This document shows positions 36,978-47,392 of a DNA stretch of 64,000 bases, in pieces. The position numbers and the translations under genes are program-made. The DNA is from Dermatophagoides farinae. Taxonomy: Eukaryota > Arthropoda > Arachnida > Sarcoptiformes > Pyroglyphidae. The notes beneath the pieces were generated by a model, which saw only the letters and a list, made by a program, of their open reading frames with translations, was not told where the DNA came from and did no database searches. Numbering within the stretch: position 1 is the stretch's first letter; every line of letters begins with the position of its first letter. The stretch is from the NCBI RefSeq assembly GCF_024713945.1, contig NC_134686.1:768001-832000 (forward strand), written 5' to 3'.

Positions 36978-39845
36978 CACACGTTTGATTGCATTCTATT
37001 ATTGAATAGGAAAAAAAAACAGATGAAAATGAAAATACATGAAGCATCCGTCCATTTGGGTTATTTGTGTATTTATTTATTTTTGTTTTCTATTTCATGT
37101 ATATTACAATGAAATTGATTTGAAATCATTTCATTTGATTTCATTTTTTTGTGTATGATAAATAATAATAATAATAATGAAAAATTCTGGTACATGGAAA
37201 AATGTTCATCATAGAATTATTTGCCATTCACAATATGTGTGTGTGTGTTCGTGCCAACCAATTGGATATTGTCAGCAACAGAATCGAACGTTTTTGTTTT
37301 CATTTCCTATTTTGGTATCATTTTGGAATCTAATCTCTTAAAATTAATCTTATTGTTAATTTGATATACAAAAGAGAAAAAAAAAACCAAAACGACCCTA
37401 AGTGATAATCAAATTTTTTTTTCTGTTTGATAATTCCATAGAAATTGTTAATTGTCCATGGATTTTATAATTAGAGCATCATCATCATCATCATCATCAT
37501 CATTATCAATTGCCAGGGCAACCCTTGTTTTACAGAGAAACAAAATTTCATCATCATCATCATCATCAGAAATTTAGATTGCAAAAACGAAATCAAAACA
37601 AACAAACAAACAAAATGCCGAACAAACAATCTATTCCAAAGAATTCCATTTTTATTATAGATTCAAATACACACACAAACACACTAGGAATCTCAATATA
37701 AGAATCATCATTTATTATATTCTCCATTCTCTCATTTGAGTGTTATTGTCAAAAAAAAAGAATGATGCTATTTATTTATGTGAACCAAGAAAAAAACCAA
37801 AAACAAATATGAAAATATCAAAATAGCCATTCACTGTGATTCATCATTGATGGATACGCGTTATTCAAATAAACAAACAGACAAACAAAACGTATTGCCA
37901 GACATGTTGCATTTATTTTCTATTTTTGGTAACAGAATAAAGAATAAAGAATTCATTCAATGAAAAAAAATATGACATTATCATATCGATATTTTAATAA
38001 CAATGAAAACGGAAAGAATTCATATGAATTCTGCACAGAATTTGTGTTTGGTGATGACTCATATTTTCTGAATCATCAGAAAATTGAATTTTTTTAAAAA
38101 AAACAGAAAAGAAAATGCACTCACACAAACACTGACTGACTGACTGACTGATTATTGACACAAGGTGATGATGTTCGTCTTTTTCTTTTCATTTTCGTTT
38201 CTATTTTATTTTTTTTTTCCTGAAGAATCCTTTCAAATGAGACAAACAATCGCCGTTATTGACATTATCGCAACCAAACACAGACACACACACACACACA
38301 CACACACTGAATATTGGCGGAAGCTCAAGAATAAAAGAAAGAAAAGAAAGCAAAAAAAAAATTCTTGACATTATGAAACATTATGGGCACAAATAAAAAA
38401 AAAGAAAAGAGAAATGAATGTTGCAGAATTTTTTTTTTCATCATCATTCGTTGTTGTTTGTTAAAAAAAATTGTCAAATTTCATGAAATTTATTGCAACA
38501 AAATATATGGATAGCGATTCTTTTATTTTCCATTTTTTTTTCGATTCCATTTTAATTTAATTCAAATACAAATGATCAAAGTGTAAATGTCAATATGGCC
38601 CATACACCACACCAAATATTGAATGAAAACGAGAATATTTTTTTTTCTCCATTTTTAGCCATTAAAATTCTTCAGTTCACTGGTTGATTATTAGTAAAAA
38701 TAATTTTTTCATTTGCTCATTATCATCATTGTGAACATGTGACCAAGTAGCAGTAGTAATAAAAAAAATTGCCAACATTTGCAGAAAAAAAATTCTGAAA
38801 AATTTTTCTCACCACCCCCCTCCCACCCCTCATCAATTCCACTTCACTCCACTCGACTTCAGTATAGGAAAAAAAACTTGAAAAACGATTGGAAAAAAGA
38901 AAGAAAGAAAAAAAAACTTTATATTTAGAAAAATTAAGAAAGTTTCCATTCACTTTGTCAACTTGTTTCGTTGGAACTTTTTTTTTCTCGTTGCCTCGCA
39001 AAAAAAAAAAAATTGGGACAAACGATGATCAGAAAAACAAAACAAAAAAAAACAAGCCGTAAAACGCAGCAAAAAAAAGAATTTTTTCGTTCTATTTACA
39101 CAAAAACCAATATTGATGGAATGAATGAATGAATGAATGGTCCAAAAAAAAAAAAACGAAAGAATCATTTTATACAAGCCAAATGATTGAAAAAAAAACT
39201 AATTCCAGAATTTTTTGCTCTCTTTATGCAGAATATATACAGAATACAGAATATAGAATAATAATAATAATGTGAGGCTAATATATATATAAACAAAAAG
39301 GGGATAGATGTGATCGTAAACCGTATTATCATATATGATCAAATGTGATTATATATATTATATACAGATGGAAAACGTATTAACTTTTTCGTTATCTTTT
39401 TTTTATTATTATCATCATCACGATGATCATCATGATCATGATCATCATTAAAGTATTCGAAAACAAATTGAGCAAATAAAAAAAACGATAATGATGATGT
39501 TGGTGAAAAAAAAAAAAATACAAATTCTGGATATTCTATAAACAAACAAACCAAACAACGAAAAAAAAACTATAAACACACAACGGAAATGAAGATTTTG
39601 TAGCTATAGAAATAAAAAATCAATAAATAATTTCGTTAATTTTGCTCGAAGCGTTCGATATATATATCGTGGTGCAAAAGTCAATCAATTTTCTTTTCTT
39701 TTCTTGTTTTTTTTTTTTGATTAAATTAGTACACACATACGCCATCTATGGTTGGATTTTTGAAATACAAATTTTTTTTTTGCAAAATCAAAAAAAAAAA
39801 AAAATTTTATCACACACACACACACTCATAGACACAAGCACTTAC
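32111..39845. other. dunce intron between first exons C and B
   Basis: About 7.7 kb with no recognisable coding exon. The segment just above 32110 should hold the leader of exon C. It contains the longest dinucleotide tract of the window (34231-34308), a TAGGGTTACCAG sequence at 36492-36503 that also occurs in the mobile element at 61.8 kb, and GCCATCT at 39741-39747. Confidence 0.6.
34231..34308. repeat. TG dinucleotide microsatellite, 39 units
   Basis: 78 bp of perfect alternating TG, the longest dinucleotide array in the window, with no interruption. Confidence 0.97.
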
Positions 39846-41065
39846 TCGCAAGAAATACTTGGCAATAATCGACGACCATCAAGACGTTGAAAAAGTAGAC
39901 CACGTGGACGTATTAATGATGATTGTTGATGGCCAGCCATAATATTTGATGATTGTAGCTGTGATGATAAAAAACGGCCATATGATGATGCTGATGCCGT
40001 TGTTGAACGTGTACCAGCAAAACTAATACTACGTGCATACATTCGACGTTGTATTGATGCTGTTGATTGTAGTGGTGATTGATGGTACAGAATATTCTTT
40101 TCATCATCATCATCACCATCATCATCATCACGATCATCATGGATTTTTTCCATTTCATCATCACCATCATTATCAAATTGTTTCATGTCTAAAATTTTTT
40201 GTTTTTCAAGACTTTTTTCCAATGCTTTCACTATGTTTATCGGATCAGATGAATCATCCATATTGATTTTGGTTGTTGTTGTTGTTGTAGTTTTATTTCC
40301 ATTATCCGCATCATCATCATCATCATCATCGGTTTCTTCATTAACCGTATCGAAAAAATTGATACTACCACTATTGGCACTTGAATTTGAATATGTTCGT
40401 CTTATTGTTGTTGTTGTTGATGTCGTTGATGGCGATGTTGGTGATGACATTTTATTTTTATTCAATTTTTTTGTTTTCATTTGATTTTTCAATAATTGTT
40501 GTTGTTGTTTTTGTTGTTGTTGTTGTTGTTGATCATCTTTTTCTTCAAAACTAACAGATTTTTGTTGCTTTATTATCGATTCATTTGTTGTTGTTGTTGT
40601 TGAATGCCACCAATCAACATCGATGGATGATTTTTTTTGCAGCTGCTGTGGTTGATATTTAATTATTGATGAGGTTGTGGTGGTAGAAGATGACAAATTT
40701 TTTGATTTTTCATTTAAATTAGATGATGATGAAACGATATCTGTGTCTGTATTTGTTTCTTGGCAACCAAAATCATCATCATCATTATTATTCTTCATTT
40801 CATCATCTTGATGAATGTAAGTAAAATTTGCATCATCATTATCTCCATTGCTTTTACCACTTTTCTTCTTCTGTTGCTGTGTATGATGATGATAATGTTG
40901 CCAATTTTGTCTATTTAAAATTGACGTTTTAAAAATTTCTTTTTCGTCATCATTATTATCATCATCATCATTGGCCACTTTAATGATTTCTTCTTCATCA
41001 ATTTCTTCGCTGTTGTTGTTGTTGTTGTTGTCGTTATCGTTTCGGTCTTTTCTTCCTTTAATCAT
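39846..41065 (-). CDS. dnc: Alternative first coding exon B of dunce/PDE4 (gives a 1107-aa isoform)
   Basis: It encodes 406 residues plus two bases. The start is the ATG at 41065 (MIKGRKDRND) and the exon ends in a strong GTAAGT donor at 39840-39845. The protein is highly charged and low in complexity: poly-Asn, Asp/Glu clusters, poly-Gln, poly-Thr and Ser runs. Its last ~50 residues are ordinary in composition (RSISFAGTRS, RGLLFQRLDGRR, LLPSISC), which suggests the functional part is near the splice junction. The split codon GA+T gives Asp, joining to FDVDESG of UCR1. No membrane segment is seen. It is unlikely to be a chance ORF: 1.2 kb stays open in an AT-rich genome and it ends in the right phase at a consensus donor. 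Its function beyond being an isoform-specific N-terminus cannot be read from sequence. Confidence 0.8.
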
Positions 41066-44000
41066 TAAATTAGTTTGTGTTTTTTTTTGGCTATTTAATC
41101 ACATTTGGAAAATACGTAAAAAAACCATACGCACACACACACACACACAGAGGATGGATAATTCAATTTTCAATAATGAAAAGTTCTTGTCAATAATAAG
41201 AAAAAGTTCCAGACATTTGAATATGTTTTTCTTTTTTCGTCTATTTAATAATAATAAACAATCGTCCTTGAATGTATTATGGATGTGAAATTGTAATTGA
41301 AATAATCAAATTTATTATCCACCACAGATCATCGGTTGTTGTTGTTGTTGTTGTTGTTGTTATTGATGGTTGTCGATTGTTGTCTGGTAGATCTCCGGTT
41401 CTTTTATTTCTGGTGTATAAATTAAATTGGAGAAAACATGGACACTTGACCATTACACTGGACACTGTACGTGTGTCAAGTGTTTGGTTTTCAGACCGAT
41501 CATAAAACAAAACAAAAAAAAATCCAATTCTCAAGCTTGAATAAATAAAAACAACTTGAAGAAAAAAAAAGAAGAAGAATTGTTTTCAATAAAATAAGAA
41601 TATTCTTGATTCTGTTCGGTATATATATATGTAAAAGTTTGTTGTGGTTTTTTTTTCACTGATTTTTTTTCGTTGATAATGATAATAAAAAAGTTTATCA
41701 ATGACACACGCACCAAACAACAAAATCGATATTTATAGATGTCAAATTCGGTAGTAGCAGTAATTCAATGGAATCCGGGTAATAATCGCGATCATCATCA
41801 TCCTACACACACACACACATACATAGGATCGTGATGGATTTTTCTATGTAATAATGAAACTTTTTAATTCTTTACATTTATTTTGGATTTATCGATTGTT
41901 TGATTGATTGATTGATTGATTTTTAATTGACTTTCAAAATATTTTTTCATTTTTCGTTTTTTTTTCTTGAAAAAAAAATCAATGATAATGATGACAAAAC
42001 AAGAATTGAAATGATTTGACACACACAGACGACAATGACATGGAATTTTTAAAAGTGCACAAAAAAAAAAAAAATTTCACACAACTCAAATTGATTCTTG
42101 GTTTTTTTTTGGTACCAACAGACAAACAAAACACATGAATAAAATTGTAAAGAAAAAAAAGAATTAAACGTGCACTCAGTCAGTTGAGTGAATGAATGAG
42201 TGAGTGAGAAAAAAAAATTCTCAACACTGAACAAAATGAGAATCAAGAAGAATTGAAAGTTCTGTGTGTGTGTGTGTGTGTTTGTGTGTATGTGTGTGTT
42301 TGGGTGATCATCAACACCAAATGTGTCTATTATAATTGTCGCAGTCGTCGTTGTCGTCGTCGTCGTTATTGTTGTTGTCACCACTGTTTCATTATTATGT
42401 ATTGTGTTGTCAACAACTACCATCAACACAGCTAATGCTATAAAGATGATGATGAAGATGAAAACAAAAAAAAACGTCAAGCCAAACAAATGGAATCAAG
42501 ATTCAAGAAAATGAAGAAAATTTTGATCATCACCATATTCATTTTAAATGATAAAATGACATGCAACATCTTTTTTTTTGCATTATTTATTCATCATTGT
42601 TCAGGCAGTTCAAATTCAATTCAATTCAATTACATTCTATTGTTGTTGCCAACAGACAAACGAAAATATGATGAACAACAATCGTGCGATAACACATAAG
42701 TGTGAAAAAAAAACGAAATTCACCATACACACACACACACACACAGAGAGAGAAAGTTTTTTTTTGAATATTCAAATAGTTAAGGTGTAATTCAATGTTT
42801 CAAAAAAAAAATACAAAATAAAACAAATAAAAAATTTTCATTTTAATTATCATTCTTCATTAATGAAAATTGAAAATTGTTAAAATGCACAAATGTACAC
42901 CCATCACACACCCATCACACCCATCACACACACACACGAACACTGAATGGAATTGAATTGAATTGCAGAATTCTGTCTATGTTTGTTTTCATTTCATTTC
43001 ATTTTATTTTATTTCATTTCATTGGAACAATCATTTCATGTTTTGGCGCATGCGCCTGTATACACACACTATTTAAATGATGATGATGATGATAAATATT
43101 GATGGAAGTAAAGATTCGAGAAAATTTTCAAAATTTAAAAAAAACCCAAGAGAGAGAATTCATGTTGATGATGATCAACAACAACAACAACAACAACACC
43201 GATGACAAACACAGAACACAAGAAACATAAACAGGAAAAAAAATTTGAAAATAAACAACAACAACAACAACAAAAACAGCAAAGAATTAACAAACAGATT
43301 CTAAATTGTTGACAATTGTTGTTGTTGTTGTTGACATCTTTCACACACATACACACACACAAACATCAAAAACAATTTTTTTATTTTCTTTAGAATTTCA
43401 TCATCATTTTGATCATTTTTTTAAGAGTTTTATCAGATCCTTAGATCCTTTTGCTGCTGCTGCTGTTTGATTCTTGTTTTTTTTAGCTTTTTATCTGGTT
43501 GGCTTGTTGGTTGTTGTTGTTGGTTGTTGGTTGCTGGTTGTTCATATATGGCAGCCATACATACACACAATATACCATAAGATATACTTATGCGCTGCAT
43601 TTTTGTTGTTGTTGTTGTTGCCTGCACCATATTATCATCATCATCATCATCATATACTTATTTGCTTTTGGGCATAGTTTTAAGAGAAAAGAAATACCAA
43701 AAAAAAAAAATTTCCTACAAACCCGTATTAGCAAAGTAGCAGAGTAGTAGTAAGTAGCCAAACACACACACACACATATAGACTGTTCAATTTCATCCAT
43801 CCATATAATAATACATTATTATAACGGTAAAAAAGTAGGAAATGCAAGCAAAAAATACCGACTATCAATGAGAGAGAGAGAGAGAAATGCAAGCAAAAAA
43901 TACCGACTATCAATGAGAGAGAGAGAGAGAAAAACTGTTATTATTTTTTCATCCCTGAAAATTTGAGAAAAGAAAGAAAAATAGAAGAAAAAAAAAATGA

Positions 44001-45014
44001 TGACAAAACAAAAACTGGGAAAAAAAACAAATGAGAAAATTTGAGAAATTTGAATTTCGGAAATTTTTTTTCTCTATACCATTCAACCATAATCTAAAGC
44101 CATTAATTTAACTTTTATTTAACAGTGTGTGTGCGTGTGCGGGTGTGTGTGCGTTTGTTAGAAAAAGTGGAAAAAATTTGGTTTTCTGCAAAAACAAAAA
44201 CATCAGAAAGCAAAAAAAAAACAAAACAACAAAATTTGCATTTGCAGCATTTGGTTGATTCATTCATCCATTCATTTTGTGTGTGAATTCAGTCTTTTCA
44301 TTTTGCATTAGATTGGATGTTGTTTTCAACCAATTTTTTTTTCATTTCATTTCATTCACATTGAATTTATCATTTGTTTTCTTTTTCACACACACACACA
44401 CACATAATATGATAATTTATCGATTAATCAATCAATCAATCAATCATAATTAGAGAATTGGAAACAAAAAAAAAAAAAAAAGATTCATCTAAATAACGAG
44501 CAAAAAAAAAAATGATGATGTGAATCGAGCAGGTGTGTTTGTTTGTGTGTGTGTGCTTTTTCTACATTTTCTTCAACCACATTCTTAATGTGCATTCAAA
44601 ATGTGGATCATTTATGTATGGTACAAATCATCCAAATCAATAGATAATAAATTTAGGTCAAACCAATTCATACATACACAAAAAAAATGAAACCGAATGA
44701 TGATGATGGTGAATAAAATGAAGGAATTTTCTTTTGTTCCATTTCAGTTCCTGGTACATCAAATGATCAAAAATCTTAATTAACGATTCGCCTCTTTGTG
44801 GCGGTGTACTCATCATCTAGCTCTCATCATCATCATCATCATTTTGTCAAATAAAAAAAAAACAAGCAAAACAGGACACACACGCACACACACACACTTG
44901 TGAGTGAGAAAAACAAACACTTGAAATGAAGATCAAAAAACAAAAAAGAAAAAGAAAAATTTGTTTTTAACGATTTCAATAATCATCAATTTCAGAAAAA
45001 AAAATCATCATCAT
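41066..45014. other. dunce intron upstream of first exon B
   Basis: About 3.9 kb between exon B and the composite inverted-repeat element. The interval 41300-41520 is less repetitive than its surroundings and holds a small inverted repeat (ACACTTGAC at 41442-41450 with GTCAAGTGT at 41475-41483). It sits 380-420 bp above the exon B ATG, where a promoter or leader would lie. A 45-bp tandem duplication is at 43839-43928. Confidence 0.55.
43839..43928. repeat. Tandem duplication, two copies of 45 bp
   Basis: Two adjacent identical copies, each running from GAAATGCAAGC through ATACCGACTATCAATG into a GA dinucleotide run. Identity over the unique part shows a recent duplication, probably by slippage or unequal exchange at the GA runs. 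Confidence 0.95.
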
Positions 45015-45023
45015 CATCATAAT

Positions 45024-45254
45024 GGTTGTAGGTCAAAATCCCGAAAACAAAAACCCCGAAAACCGAAACGCCGAAACCAAATGACCGAAAAAAAATTATC
45101 CCGAAAACAAAAACCCCGAAAACAAAAACCCCGAAAAAAAATTATCCCGAAAAAAAATTATCCCGAAAACAAAAACCCCGAAAAAAAATTACCCCGAAAA
45201 CAAAAACCCCGAAAACAAAAACGTAGAAAATGGCTTGTTCCCTTAAACTTTAAA
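45024..45254 (+). repeat. Left terminal inverted repeat with CCCGAAAA minisatellite
   Basis: After a ~55-bp unique end it consists of two alternating units: A (15 bp, CCCGAAAACAAAAAC) and B (16 bp, CCCGAAAAAAAATTAT). Read inward, the order is B A A B B A B A A. It ends with an 11-bp-plus unique stretch containing ATGGCTTGTTCCCTTAAAC. Confidence 0.93.
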
Positions 45255-45369
45255 TGAACGGAGATTAACACTATTACTGTGAGAAATTTCATGTACCGGA
45301 TTCTACGAAAAGAAGTCATTAGATCTAGTTTATTCATCATACAATCACCACAAGTTTTAAATTTTAAAT

Positions 45370-46203
45370 TAATATCTAGATATTCATGATGATATTTTTT
45401 AATTTGTTGTCAATAATCCATAGATTAAATGAAATTTCATTTTTTGTTATTTGGGCCAAATTTTCTTCAAAATTTATCTTAAAACCGCCTTCAATCAATT
45501 TTCGAACAGATATCAAATTTGAACTGAAACCTCCATAGGCCACATCTTTCAATTTGGTTTTGGTTCAATAACAACATTACCAATTTTTCTCTGATGTAAT
45601 TGTATTACCATTAGCCAATTCAAATTCAATCTGTTTATCTTCTTGATCCATAAGTAAATTTTTATCAATCGTTGTATGAGAAGTACATCCAGAATCAAGT
45701 ATCCAGATATCTGATAATTTTTCAGCACATTTCAACAACAACGATTTTGCAGCTTTCTTCTCTTTTTTGTTATTTGATTTCGTGAAAATGATGAGCTAGA
45801 AGAAGATTTATCATTAGATGATGTTGATGGAGAAACTTCTGTTTTATTGGAATCAATTTTTCGTTTCATCCAACATCCTTCAACTTTATGTCCAATTTTA
45901 TGGCAAAATGGGCATTTTATATTATTTTTAAACTTTTTCTTAAGATTGAGATTTGGCCTTTTCATCATATACAATGAATTCATTCATGATGTTGTTCATT
46001 GTACCATTCTGGTTCATCATAATTCGATCAGCCAGTTGTTCAAATTTTGAATTTGATCGTAACATGCTCATAATAATCACGCAACGATGTTTATCAGTGT
46101 ATTTACACGATTCTGATTCAATCGATTCAAATTTGACAATAACTGTTTCTAGCCTTGTTCTCAAAGAACTACTTTTATATGAACATGTTGTAGTGAGAAT
46201 CAA
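45370..46203 (-). pseudogene. Broken Ty1/copia-type Gag-protease remnant
   Basis: Read on the minus strand from 46203 down, a Gag-like segment (LRTRLETVIVKFESIESESC, SNSKFEQLADRIMMNQNG) leads in another frame to a CCHC zinc knuckle at about 45860-45915: CPFCHKIGHKVEGCW, spaced C-X2-C-X4-H-X4-C. A third frame below 45730 carries the protease signature WILDSGCTSHTT, then ELANGNTITS. After another shift comes LKDVAYGGFSSNLISVRKLI, the usual copia block after the protease. Integrase and reverse transcriptase are absent. At least three frame changes make it non-functional. It ends about 115 bp inside the left inverted repeat. Confidence 0.75.
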
Positions 46204-46389
46204 ACGAATGCAAAATGAACAATATTTAATAATAAATAAATGTTAATCGTAGCTGAATAACGCTACTCTTATAAATATTACACAAACATAATTGTTAAGT
46301 AATTACATTACTACAACAGAACATTGGCTGGCTTCAGTAAAATCAGCATTTCGAAGTTGTGGTAAATAGATCAACAGATTTCAAACTAT

Positions 46390-46740
46390 GTTGTAAATTT
46401 TGAACCGGAATTTTAGTTTGTCTTTGCTCAATATCCATAATCGATGTGGTTATGATAATGTTCGGTTGCTAGCTTATATTGTGGACATTCTTCACAGAAA
46501 ACTGAATAATTGACATTTAATTCAGAACTAGACTAATTTTTCCTGTGTTGATTCCACCACAAACAATAAGCACAACTAAATAATTGACTAGATGAAGTGT
46601 ATGTTCTTGATTCATGATTACCATGGCATTTTGAGCAGACTAGAGCATTTTTACATTTTCCAGTTTATGGTCAAAACGTAGGCATTTGTGACATTGTCCT
46701 ACAGAAATATTGTTCTTTGACGTGCAATATTTAATTGGGT
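46390..46740 (-). pseudogene. Degenerate CCHC-knuckle Gag/ORF1 fragment, LINE (Jockey-like) type
   Basis: On the minus strand the sequence reads VGQCHKCLRFDHKLEN. After a frameshift it continues CKNALVCSKCHGNHES, then FSCAYCLWWNQHRK and VFCEECPQYKLATEHYHNHI. Repeated Cys-X2-Cys-X4-His spacings ending in CPxYK are typical of the ORF1 nucleocapsid of Jockey/I-type non-LTR retrotransposons. Stops and frameshifts disrupt it. The class is an inference from motif order. Confidence 0.5.
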
Positions 46741-47152
46741 ACCATTTTTTCGGTCAGTAAAATGAGGGGTTGGTCAGTAATTTTTTAAAAGTTTTGGTCA
46801 GTTGAAAACGATCGGTAAATATATCAATTTTGGTCAGTTTTTCATGTGAATAATCAGTTAATTTAATAAATTGTCCGTTATCAAACTTGAGGTGAAACAT
46901 CCAAAATTACAAATTTCGCTCCAACACGATCTTTTTTGAGAAGGCAAATTGATGTCAATTTATCGTCAATACGATTCATTGACCGAATCAATTAGGATTC
47001 GAATTATATAATTTATATTACATTATATTATTATATTATTCATTTATATTATATAATTATCACCATTTGTTCGTTTAAAATTGGAAATTTAAATCCAAAT
47101 TTCACTTATTTATCTTTGATTCTATTCAGTTTGGTCGAATAATTCTTTAAGC
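46741..47152. other. Unassigned interior of the composite element
   Basis: AT-rich and not built from triplet repeats, with GGTCAGT recurring four times in 46754-46838 and a run of TTATAT words near 47010-47060. No protein was recognised. Confidence 0.5.
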
Positions 47153-47383
47153 TTTAAAGTTTAAGGGAACAAGCCATTTTCTACGTTTTTGTTTTCGGGG
47201 TTTTTGTTTTCGGGATAATTTTTTTTCGGGATAATTTTTTTTCGGGGTTTTTGTTTTCGGGGTTTTTGTTTTCGGGATAATTTTTTTTCGGGATAATTTT
47301 TTTTCGGGGTTTTTGTTTTCGGTCATTTGGTTTCGGTGTTTCGGTTTTCGGGGTTTTTGTTTTCGGGATTTTGACCTACAACC
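47153..47383 (-). repeat. Right terminal inverted repeat with CCCGAAAA minisatellite
   Basis: It is the inverted partner of the left repeat, the same length, with the same outer and inner unique ends. Read inward, the unit order is A B B A A B B A A. It has the same totals (five A, four B) as the left repeat but in a different order. Confidence 0.93.
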
Positions 47384-47392
47384 CATCATAAT

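Larger units (their letters stand above)
45024..47383. mobile_element. Composite element with 231-bp terminal inverted repeats and 9-bp flanking duplication
   Basis: The left repeat 45024-45254 and right repeat 47153-47383 are both 231 bp. They are inverted copies, starting GGTTGTAGGTC outside and ending CCCTTAAACTTTAAA inside. CATCATAAT occurs directly at 45015-45023 and 47384-47392, just outside both ends, as expected for a 9-bp target duplication. Long terminal repeats with a 9-bp duplication are typical of Mutator-like (MULE) DNA transposons. The flank is CAT-rich, so part of the duplication could be chance. No transposase was recognised, so the copy looks non-autonomous. The interior holds broken retroelement sequences on the minus strand. 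Assignment to MULE is inference; a foldback element is the alternative. Confidence 0.8.

Noticed and set aside
44961-45257. Repetitive Lys-Pro-Arg ORF over the left inverted repeat, with a counterpart over the right one
   Set aside because: It is the translation of the CCCGAAAA minisatellite, not a gene.
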